This document shows, one piece after another, positions 37,403-48,700 of a stretch of DNA of 64,000 nt; positions within the stretch are counted from its first letter, which is position 1; every line of letters begins with the position of its first letter. A program made the translations under genes and the position numbers. Below the pieces are notes generated by a model that did no database searches, was not told the DNA's origin, and was given only the letters and a program-made list of their open reading frames with translations. Source of the stretch: Takifugu bimaculatus (taxonomy: Eukaryota > Chordata > Actinopteri > Tetraodontiformes > Tetraodontidae); NCBI GenBank assembly GCA_004026145.2, contig CP034980.1, positions 8,236,667 through 8,300,666 on the forward strand. Reading direction: 5' to 3'.

Positions 37403-38690
37403 TGAATCTTCACAGCGGGAAGGTAAACAAAGAGGGGAAGAATCGCTTTCCCGTCTTCCGGAGACTGAAAAGCAATTGTCCGACACAGAGAGAGGAGAGT
37501 TATTGAAAAAAGAAGATGAGAGCTGTTATTTTATTCTCGCCCCGCGCAGTTCGTTGTGATCAGTGGACACTGTTGCTGTAAAAATATCCATTCTGACAAG
37601 TCATATTGTCTTAGAAAGAAACTTTTTCTCAAAACATGTGCTATGGGCAAGCGGTTTCCAGCCATGAACTGAAATCACGTGAGCATAAACGTCACTGTAT
37701 TCATGCATCAGAACAAAACATTCTATGTTCGTCTTGTTTCAAGAAAAAGACAAAGCGTCCCACGCAAGAAGGAAACCCAGACGACTGGGCTGGTTAAGGT
37801 GAACATCTCTGGGGCCACACTTTAGGCCGAGAGGCATTCGCGCGCTGGAAACGCGTCGTGCCATCGACATTTAACGCGCCACAGTTCAACAGCTGCTTCA
37901 GAGACGTTCGACTGAGGATTCTCCATCAAAAATCTGACACAACGAACACCGAAAAAGACGCATTTGGCTTTTTTCCCTGTTCTGTAGACAGAATCTCGGA
38001 GCCTCTTCACAGGCGTTTTTTTTTTGTTCGTTTGTTTCCAAAGCTGTTGAGAGATTAGTTTCTTTAAATTTATCAATATAAACTACTATTTCCTGGAGGG
38101 GAAAAGGCACAAAGTACCGCAACGTTCACCTGACAGTAAATCTCTATGTTTTGTGTGTCTTTCTACGGCAGTGTTTTTGTGGCTCAAACTGTATAGTGTT
38201 AATACGTATTCTTGTCTCCTATAGTTGAACCATAGGCCATATTCCCTGGTAGAGCGACCATACAAGTCTTTATGGTGTTTTCAAATTCCCTCGGAAGAAT
38301 TTATTTTGAGTATTGGAGGGGAATGGATGCAAACATTGTATTTATTTCGATATAATTTGCATGTTGTCTCTTTGTCTGATTTTACAATGATTTTTTGATT
38401 CCTTTTTGTGATCATCATGTAATATGTTTTGTCCAGGATCCGAAATTTATTTATATGTAGGTATTGAATGCTTATATTTAAGAAGGAAATATTTCTACAT
38501 GTGCACATAGTTTTCCAGGTGTACCATTCAAACGGTTGTTGATGATAAAACAAACAAAAAAAAAATAATTATACGGATGGCTTCGTTGTGTTTTCATTTA
38601 ATAAATAATTAAGAGCGCAGGATTAGGCATATTTTCTTTATTTATGAGGTGTGGTTTTGTTTTAATAAAAAAACACAAACGAAAAACTAT
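37403..38690 (+). terminator. phox2b: phox2b 3' UTR with two poly(A) signals
   Basis: The sequence after the TAA stop codon lacks coding potential and becomes AT-rich. AATAAA occurs at 38600-38605 and 38664-38669, so the transcript probably ends near 38620-38690, with a 3' UTR of about 1.2 kb. Confidence 0.55.
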
Positions 38691-38696
38691 GATTAG

Positions 38697-38717
38697 TTCA
38701 GCACCACGGACAGCACC
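38697..38717 (+). promoter_or_regulatory. RE1/NRSE, REST-binding site
   Basis: The site begins TTCAGCACCACGGACAGC and continues ACC, matching the 21-bp REST consensus (TTCAGCACCNNGGACAGNNCC) at every specified position. It lies about 30 bases past the second phox2b poly(A) signal and 1.3 kb past the stop codon. REST silences neuronal genes in non-neuronal cells, which fits control of phox2b. Confidence 0.85.
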
Positions 38718-39215
38718 GCCACAGATTGAAATTCAAGGCCTCAGGATGGTTTAAAAACATCGTGACCCGTAAAAAATGTGGACGAATTAGACAAAATCTG
38801 GGTCTGAGTGAAAGAAAATGGACCGACACCACTGAATCTAAAGGATTTAAATAAAGAGATAAAATAGTTCATTCAATTCCGAACACAATAAAACCAAATA
38901 CAGGAACTAAAAGACATTTTAAGGTTATTAAGGTTTTCAAAATATTTAAGAATCGAAGCATTTTCGCCCTGCGTAAAACAAGAAATAAATTATATTTTTG
39001 GAGTTATTTCTAAACTATAATCACACATCAATTATGTCTGGCGTTATTTCAGGGTTTATAACAATTGTATTTAATGTTATCTGCCACAATGATCTGGCCC
39101 AAGAAGGTAAAATAAAATCAAAGAATATTTCAGTTACAATAAAAAAACATCAGTTTTCTTTAGTCATAAAAATGTAATTTACTAATAATAAAAACTCAAA
39201 GTCCATGCTTTGTCA
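38718..39215. other. Intergenic spacer between convergent phox2b and limch1
   Basis: AT-rich sequence with no recognisable feature. Confidence 0.6.
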
Positions 39216-39221
39216 TAACAT

Positions 39222-40975
39222 TTTATTAATAAACATACAGTATATGCTATAAATGCCATTGCATTTAAACATCAAATGAATCTATATTTCGCATAGTGTT
39301 CATGTGAATATTACAATAAATACAGAACAGACGTTAAGTTTTCATTCCCCAGCTATCAGATGACCATCGTAAACAGCTCCGTCTCAAAGATCCCGCTATA
39401 AAAGACTCGGCTGAAATTCCTGAACTAAATGAGGATTAAAAAATAAAACACAGTATCCGAACAGAAACTTAAAAATACTGTAAATCAGCAAGATGAATCC
39501 AAAAGAGAAGCGTGGCTATAGGGAGGGGCTGCTTTTCTGCTTTCAGCAAAGGGTTTGGTTTTAGGCTTAAACGTGCATTTTTACAACCACAACACAGATC
39601 TCAGTTCTTCTCACACGAGGTTAAAAAGAAGAAGATGAAGCGAGTGAAGCAGGCAGCACAGACCTTCAGGTTTTGTCCAGCTAAATATTGCACAGGTTGC
39701 GTAACTGTTGCTGGTGCATGGTTGTTTTAATGCTCAACTCCATGAAACGTACTGGTGATTTTTGGATTATTTTAAAAAAAAAAAGCCTAGCAACTGTCAA
39801 AATTACCTTTAATTAAAGCATACAGAATTCTATTTCTTCCTACAATGACTTTCAAAGCTAAATCCTTGCTTCCCCATCAGTATACGTACAGTACTGTGTA
39901 TTTTCCCCTCCAGACAACATTTCTATTCCTGTTTTTTTAAATCACTGCAAATCTCTGAGGCGTTACGGAAGGATCATGAAGGAGGTCTGTCAAATTTAAA
40001 CAAAACAAAAAAGCACTGATTGAAAGAAGTAAAGCATGCCGTGCGGGAGGGCTGCGGCTCCTACAGCTGCCGTTTAAGGGCTCAAATTTGGGCACACGCC
40101 TGCAAAAGCAGACATTAAAAAAAAAGAAATAAAACACCAGCCGGGGGTGTTTTGTTCCCGCTTCGTCTCGCTTTCCTAAGGCACATTTAAGTCGTGACTT
40201 TCCGAGCCGAACGGCTGGCCAACGAGCAAACTGCCGTGGCCCGAAACTACAGAAGCAGATCTGAGATCTGAGCGGTCGCGTAGTTGCCCCGTGGATAACA
40301 CACCCAAATGATGTTTACTGTGTATCAGAAGTTAATTTGATATCGGGAGAACAGAGATAGGAGCTCAGGCAAAGATCGAAACTGACTGATTACTGTATAT
40401 CACATGTCTGTTAGCGTTTACATCAGCCTTTATTGCACTTCCTACAAAAAAAAAAAAGAGAGTTAATTTCATGCCTCATCACGGGACATAAAATCATTCA
40501 TATTAATATTAAGATTTCCTTTTGCATGGTTTAATGTTGATCTAAGAACGTAAGAGAGCTTATCTTAAATGAGTCAAAAGACGCTGCTTTCTTTTGATGG
40601 AATTAAATAAAACCAAAGATTTTTTTTTTCTTTGTTCATCATCGCACATCTCAAATATCCGCGTTATTGCGTTTTCTATCCAACATGGCCGCCACCCGAC
40701 AACAGTGTCCCGCTCTCTTACTGGCTGAATGATGAAACAGTCTTTGGTGGCAACGTTGACCAATCAAATACAGATCTCACTGATGACATAACACCAAGAC
40801 TGGGGTTTTTTTCAAGACCGTCCCCAGACCCCTGTATGCCCCCTATGATGAATCTTCATTGGTTCCCCATGAGGACGCAGACTTCCTGACACGCTGTGAA
40901 GGACATGATTCGCAGATAATCTGGTTAAAACAGAGACGGCTTTCTACTGTGACCCGTGTGCTTTTCAGTCGAGGG
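39222..40975 (-). terminator. limch1: limch1 3' UTR with poly(A) signal
   Basis: The sequence downstream of the limch1 stop codon. An AATAAA signal on the minus strand (plus-strand TTTATT at 39222-39227) suggests a 3' UTR of about 1.75 kb. Inside it, 40680-40770 has a promoter-like cluster: CATGGCCGCC resembling a YY1 site, and CCAATCA at 40760-40766. Confidence 0.5.
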
Positions 40976-42289
40976 TCACAATGTGGTCGGCTGGCCGGCA
41001 GCTTGAAAGGAGAAAGAAAGCAATATTTATAGATCAGAATTAATTCTGATGCTTAAATGCACAGCTCCACTTTTGAGAGGCGCTCTCTTGTGCAGGTGAA
41101 AGAAAACAAACAAATAAACATCACTCAATCAGCAAACTGTCGCCATGTCAGACGCTTCTCTATTAAAGCCAGGGGGGCAGGTCTGCAATGAGCCACACAC
41201 TGGTGCTTTTTTTCCCCTTTTTGAACCATAAAATATTGTCAGTTATGTTAGAAAACGACAAATCACAAAAAAGCTGGTCTGATTTCTGACCTTGGTTTAT
41301 TAGCATCTTGATTACTGCTGCTTCCATAAACCAGTAACAAACAACAAAATAATCTCCCAGAATGATGAAAGCTTCTCTTTGGGGAGATTTTTTTTTAAAT
41401 TTCTTGTGTTGTTTTTTTTGCCTTTCTGACACTTAACATTCTTGGAAATCTGACAGAAACGTAGGCTAAGGTTGGATCAACTATACCAGACCCAGTCGGC
41501 AAATAGTCTTAGCTAAGAGCTTTAAGACCTGGATATGTGCACACAAAGCAGAAATAAAGAAAAAAATGAAGATTTTAGCATTTCCCGCCACTGACGGAAC
41601 ATATTAAACAGTTTTAGCATAACAAGTGCACTTTTCCTGCGTTACAACTGCACATTAAAGCTGTGATGTTTAAAAAAATGCTACATTTCAGGCCAACTAG
41701 GGAAGTGCGGCCAATTGTGATGGATGATAAAAGCGGAGGGACTTACAGCGGGAGCGGATGTAGCACTGGTGGCAGTTGAGAAGGCCGTTCCTGATCCGAA
41801 CATCTGTCCCAGTCGTGGTGTCGCCCAACTGTCCCTTACACACCCCACACTGAAGAGGTTGACCCAAACAGAGACAGCATTGTCATTAAGGACTCATCAA
41901 CTAGCGGCTCCTTCGCTGGAATTAGTCCACATCAATTAGTTAAACGAGTCCAAGCCGGTGAACAAGCTTGTGTGTTTGGTACGGAGCAGCTATGCCGTCT
42001 GGTCTCTTTGTGACTGATGATTTCAAAGAGAAATCGTGGTAATTAGAATCTTCCGGACAACGACAGCTCGTTTGTTCATGCTGCAGAGCTCCACAGAAGA
42101 GGTGAAGCAACATTTGCTGTGCAATAGGGCCATTTTAGGTTTTTATTCAAGTTAAAAACCCAGACAATAATGCAACTGACCTTAAAGCAGTGAATGTGGA
42201 AGTAGAGACTGAGGGTCTCTATGATCATCGCTGCCCCCTTCCCCAAAGGGTGCCCACAGCTGGAACACAGCTTTTTACCACTAACAGAC
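40976..42289 (-). other. limch1: limch1 LIM-domain exons
   Basis: Three exons (42289-42181, 41849-41747, 41001-40976) encode the zinc-binding LIM domain. The first finger is C-x2-C (LCSSCG) with HIHCFK. The second continues CGVCKGQLGD and ends with LLNCHQCYIRSRS. All eight zinc ligands (Cys/His) are visible. LIM domains here act in protein binding. A perfect 18-bp palindrome lies in the last intron at 41033-41050. Confidence 0.93.
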
Positions 42290-42713
42290 CTACAGGGAAG
42301 AAATAGAAAAAACACGTTCAGCCTGTAAAAGGAGATGAGATTCATGCAAATTAGCATCAGAGTTTAAGAGGATTCGAAAACCGAGCATGAAAGAAGTTTA
42401 ATTTTCCTTGATTATGAACTGAACATTTGCCGGTTTGATCTGCTTCTTCAGAAAGTCTCCAGAGACACCGGACGATGCTGCCAGTGAGCATCCTGTGCAT
42501 CTGAGCTGCTGTTGGCCCAGCAGTAAAACAGATTATATGCATTTCTGTATAAAAAAAAAAATGGTTGGGAGCAGTTTTGCCTCGCCTGCGGAATTTACTG
42601 CTACATTGATCAGTTCCTTGATGTTCAATTATGCTGATTAGGGTAAGTGTGGTGTCATCACCATCATCACCCACTCTTTGTTTTTATGCTAATTCTAAAA
42701 CACACTTTATTTA

Positions 42714-42747
<34 letters not shown>

Positions 42748-45700
42748 GACCTGTGAATCAGGTGGAATTTACAGTAATTTACACAAAATGAAAATGTCAC
42801 TGTAAAAATCAGAAATCGAATTAATTTCACACGCAACTTTTATTGTTGTGTCCCCGTGTTAATGCTGCGGAATATGTCGTGAACAAAATGGAGCCATTCA
42901 GCAGCAAAGCAGAACATGACAACGCAGGAATGACACCTGTCCCCTCCCTCGGTGCAGGGTGGTGGTGATGTGGTACCTGTTGGGTGCTGGAGGCACCGTG
43001 TCTGGAGGAGGCGGACATGATGCGGGGGGCTTTGATGAGCTGCGACCTGTGTTGTTACTATCAGCTGGACCAATCCTGAAAATGGACAGCAACATGCAGC
43101 ATGATGATGCCTCCGGACGACAGCAAAGCTACTGGCTGACAGAGGTTGATACACACACACCAATAACATCCAAAATAAGGGGAAATAATCAAAGCCTATC
43201 CAGAAATGTGCAACACTAATAATTTCCGCATTTTCTCTATTGTTTGATTCTCTCTGCGTATGATGATGGCTGAGCTATGATACGGGTGCAGACTGCCACC
43301 TGCTGGTCAAATAGTAGAACTGAGGGTGAAAAACCTACAGGAAATATATTTTTGATATCTTTCATCAATACGGCTACATTTAAATATAGATAACACTAAT
43401 TGGGATTTTAAAGAATCAGGATTTGAAACTTTTAACAACATGTCTACTTTGGTGCTGCAAGGCCCATCTCTTTCACACATTCACAGACCTTCGGGTCCCT
43501 GCGGGCCGCATTTGCTTGCTGTTGTCCATCACGGGCTGTTGTTTCTTCACATCAGTCGAGGATTTAGGTGATACTGGAGCAGCTTTTTGACCATTCTGCA
43601 GGGTGTCGGACAGGCAGGGGCTCTGACTCAGTGAACTAAGGGTCAAAAATGTGTTTACATTTTTAAAGAAATCAATGTCTGTTACTTATTCTACGGCTGA
43701 TAAAATGTCAACTGCTTATTCTCCACAAACCTTCGTCCTGTTTTCATGCTGTCGTCAGCAGTGCTGATGTCACTGGTCCTGTCATTTGTTCTCTGCTTTA
43801 TGTTCTGCGTTCTCTGTGCTGCCCCTCTGTGTTGTCCAATGAAAAACAAGAAAATAGTCAGCTAAATCAAAACACAGCAATCCCCACGGTGCTCTAAAAT
43901 TAACTCTTTTCAAACTCGATGAGCACATCCACATAATCAGTAATCAGCCATTCACCGACTGCCTCTCCAGCAGTTCCTGCTTGCGTTCCCAGTCAGCCAG
44001 TGAACGGACGATGGTATCTTGGGGCTCTGAGGGGGAAGAGGCCTCTCCTCTGCTGGAGGTGGTTACACCTGAGGAGCACGGAGTCAGAGGGCATCAAGGT
44101 TTCCGCCAGAATCCTGCGTTCCTGTTGTGATGAGACAGACAGCTTCTTAAGAACACTTGAGCACTTTTCTGCATGTTTTACTCGTGCATTGATGTGCAAA
44201 CACACCTCTTCATGGTACTTTCTCTCCTCCTCTGCCACCTCCCTCTGTGCCTTTTCCCACTCCTCCTTCAGCTTTTCCTGCTCCCGTTGGTACTTCTCCT
44301 GTTACCGTGGCAACAGACGGGGGGAAAAACAGCAGAGAGCCCCAGCTGAAAACCCTCTGAAGGTGTGTACATTTCAGCAAGAAAAAAACGAGGAGCATAA
44401 ACAGACTGAAAAAGAAGACACTTAAAGGCTTTTTAGTTTGGAAATCTGATATAAAGACGTTGCTTTATGCATCCAAATAAGCCTTAAAAGGATGTTTGAC
44501 CGAGCTCTCAAAGTATAGACGGCAGGTTTACAGAATTACTGCTTGAGATGGTCTTAGTATGCCCTTTAAATATAAACCCTGATGAAGAGACACAAATGAG
44601 TGAAAGCTTGTTGCAGCCATACTCTGGCTAGTTCAGCGCTGATATCTGCATGTTAAGGATAAACAGCATGCACTGCCAACAGAGGGGGAACATAAAACAT
44701 GCATCACGTGAAGCAAAGGGTTCATACACAATTCACAAGAAAATGCCTTGTCCTTTTCACAACTGAATCTGAAACTGGGAAACCAATCCACAAAAGTGCT
44801 ATGATGAGACCAGTGAAAAGCCCACGAGACCCATTTATCACCAACCTCAGACTTGTGTAGGAACCCCCCAAAGTAGCCCACATTTAATCAAGGTTTGGAG
44901 CATCCTAAGCAAGACGAATGACAGAGCGAGTGAAACAACCAGGGAGCCGACAAGCACACAGATGCACCAGACATTCATCCCCGTCAGCAGATCTTATCAT
45001 CCGAGTTCTGCAGAAAACAGAGGAATCACCTCTCATCACCACTGTCTTTAAGATTTATTTTTCAAGACCGTCCTGCAGGTTAGCAAAGTCCATCATGGAC
45101 GCCAGGACAAAACATTTAACACCATGAGGACCATGTCTGATTGGCTGAGGAGAGAGAGGGTGATTTGGCAGCAGCAATAGCAGCAACCTTGGACAAAGTG
45201 TGTGCATGAGAGTGCAAGAACATTTTTTTTTTACACAAAGTCTTCCTCTAGTGGTCAATGTGCGCACATGGATATGCGGGTTATGCTTTTGGACAAACAT
45301 GGAGGCAAGCTTTTGCAAGAAGCAATGAAATGTGGTTATTTCATCACAAGCTAACCACTTGCATCTGATGTCTAGGCTGCATCATGCAAAGTTACTTGGA
45401 AAATAAAGCTAAAGATGCGGCTAACTACACTACAAACATGGCCTCTGACAGTGACTTAAATTAGGGGAAGACTGGTTTGTCTGTGTGGAGTTTGAGGCAT
45501 GAATTTGGTGAAGCTGTTCCTGATTAAAAGTAAATGTTATTTAATAAAGATGTTCATGAATATCTTTTCCGCTCTCATCCTTTCATCTCTAACTGCTGGC
45601 CTAGCAGACTCACACACCCCGCACCTTAGGGTCTACTGTGTACCTGAAGCATGCGCTCCTGCTCTTGCTGCCACCTTTCCTGACGCTTTCGCTCCTCATC

Positions 45701-48700
45701 CGGGTCCCAAGACCAGCGGTCACCCTGCCTGGCCTGGGGTAACACCGGGAATGACACCTGCTAGACCCCACCACACATCCACGCACACAAATAATATTTA
45801 TGGACGCAATCACAATCCAAAAACGAACACCATTTGCATACAGCCACAAACAGTCTCATCAGGGACCAGGAAAGCCCCAGTAGCGACATGGCCCCAGGCA
45901 CACATATGCAAAGACATCAGCACCACATCCAACACAGGAAAAGAGGAAGAGAAGGGAAAAACAGAAATAGTTGGTCTACCACAACAGCAATACTCCAATG
46001 CTACCCAAAGGCTTCCTACTAAGGAGAGAGAAAGACAGAGAAAGAAACAGATGAGGTCAAAGGAAAAACGAAAGCAGTCCCGGCCATTTATGTACAGCAT
46101 CCTCATCTGGCATGCTACATGAGCACATGTTGCAGTATGAGGCTGCGAGCTCACAGAAACACAAACAGCTAAATGCTAATGTGATATCTACTGATGCCGA
46201 TGAAAGTCTGAGATGCAGCTGAAGCTTTTGATTCTGCCTTGGATTATTTCCACTCATCCGCATTTAAAATGTCTTTGCATTCATGAACTTGGCCTAATTA
46301 AATGACTCTAATCCAGGAGAAGAAACGCCAGATGAGAAGCAGTTACAGGAAGGAATCGAACCCTAAAGAGAGAGTTGCTGATTTCTACTCACGTTTCCCT
46401 CGGTGCTCCTGTGCTTCTCCTGAAAATGTAAGACAGGGAACATTAGAACATCAGAAAACCGACCTTTGATCGGTAAAGGTGCAGAAACCAAACACATGTG
46501 TGTGTATCTATTAACCGATGAGAAGAGGTAGTGTCAAATCTGGACTGAAATCCTTTGACATATAAATGTAAAGCAGATAAATGAACATAGTGATTCCCAT
46601 TGCGCACTGCAACATGGATATAAAGAGCTGAGGTTTCATTACATTATCCAGAGTTTAAACACAGAAGAGAGAAAGACCATTAAATACACGGGGTGGGAAT
46701 GGGGGGACGAGAGATGGGACAAAAGAGTGGTGCGTTAGTGCCTGCAGAGACAGTGAGAAAACCTCGTGCAACAAAAAGGTTTACCTGGTGCAGCGAAGAA
46801 CTCCCAACGTAATTTGGGATTGCAGGTTGCCAGTGAAGACGTGGCACCGTTTGCAAACTCTATAGCAAAATAAAACATGGGTGGCCAGACAGGGGGTGAG
46901 AGAAAAGCAGGAAAGAAGAGGAGTTATAAGGGAGCGTTCAAAAGCAGGACCTGGAAAGGGGATCAAGTGAGGTGCGGAGGTCTCCTCTAATAGGGTGGTC
47001 ACACATGATGCTGGAGGCTATCCCAGCGGCATGAGGGTGAAGGCAGGGTCCGCCATCAGCTCAGCTGATCACAGCCTATATGAGCATTTGGGGGACCTGG
47101 CACATTCTACAGTGTGTTTTCAGTCAAATAAAAACTTTTCAGTAGGATTGATAAGTAAAAATCAAAGAGGGACAATAAAGAATGCTACTGAACATTTGGC
47201 CTTTGGTTAGATCACATATGTATGCAGATTTGTGTTTTTAAACAATGTGCTACTCTGTGTAATTCAGGAATCAAAGTTCTGCGTTATTCAATTCTTAAAA
47301 ACATCTGATTTGCGAGAGAGAAAATTGAGCAAATGAGCAGTAAAGTGCAAAATAAGCAAGTCAAGTTCACAAGTGCATGTGTAAAGAGCTAAAGGCAAAG
47401 GGGGAATCCCAGCAAGGAGGTAAACTCAGAAGAAAAGGAGGTTTAAATAGGAAAGAATTTGGATGTGAGGCGTTCACTGACCTGTCTTTTCTATTGCTGG
47501 ATGATGTCCAAGTCTTCCTGGTGTGGCTGAACTTGGTACCTCGTGGTTGTCCTGTTCTGACCTCTGGGATGCAGTAATACTTGCCTTAGGAGCATTTTAG
47601 AGATTATATGTTGGCTGAGGGCCCAATAAAAACACCAGTTGTGACAGTTTAGCTAAATCCTCACCTGGGAAGTCATTGGCTGTGTGCTGACTCCAGACGA
47701 GTCCAGATTGGCAAAATGTTGAGATACGTTTTCGTTTTGTCCTTGTTTGGCTTCTAAAAATAAATGAGCAATATTTATACGGTCCCACTCAAGTATCTAA
47801 AGTAGATGACGTCAGTGTAAAGACGCAAGGTAATGAGTGACCACAAGGGGTCAGTAGAGTAGTGTTATATACAGACCTGAGGGAGGTGCGTGTCGGTCTG
47901 CGAGTTTAACATTTTCTTCCTTTGTAGCAGCTCCTGAACTGCTTCTAGTCTTTGTAAAGCTCTCCTGTGTCTTGTGCAGCTCCTTTAAATGTTATAGACA
48001 GTTATCAAGTTTAAGACTTAACTAAGCAATAAGGGTGAGATTAACAGCCTGGTGCAATAAACAAACCTACTCTACACATAAATACAGATTTGGAATCAAA
48101 ATATTACAATTTGTTGGTTTCAATTTGTGAAACAGCTAAATGATCCGACCGATGGGAGTGTGGTGGGCCGGCTGGGTGGTGATGAATGCTGGACAAAAGT
48201 CGTTTCTGTGCGAGTCTCCTCGGTCTTGGCTGATGCTTGGGTTTCTCCTTCAATGGAGGCGTGAGGACTGTGAGTTGACGAGGCCGCTGATAGAGCAGGT
48301 TCTGCATTATTGTTCCAGTGTTTGGATGGGGACGCCAGGAAATGAGGAGATTCCCTTCCTTGGCTCTGTGGTGATGCGGTCTGGGTGTTGACACCAACAA
48401 CTTCCCCATTGATGGGGAGCAGCCCATCTGCCTAATTTGAAAGACAAATAAAACCTCATGAATGAAACATTTTGGTTTAGTTGTGGTGTTATTTATTTTT
48501 GAATTTTCTTTCCATAATTACAATCTGTTCTTAACAATAGTTGAGTTTAAATGGTTTCCTATGTGGGTAATAAACCTAAGAATTAGGGGAAAAGGGGAAA
48601 ACCAGCCTGACCATCTCATACGAGGTCATTGTTAGCCTCTCATGTTTGCCCATTATTAGCTATTCATCCAACTCTCCACAGCAGACTGGGATCTACAATA

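Noticed and set aside
45499..46122. 207-codon plus-strand open frame
   Set aside because: It runs antisense through a real limch1 exon (45733-45644) and its translation is low-complexity with no domain.
46352..46362. Perfect B-box GGTTCGATTCC on the minus strand
   Set aside because: No A-box or tRNA fold around it; lies in a limch1 intron beside a microexon.
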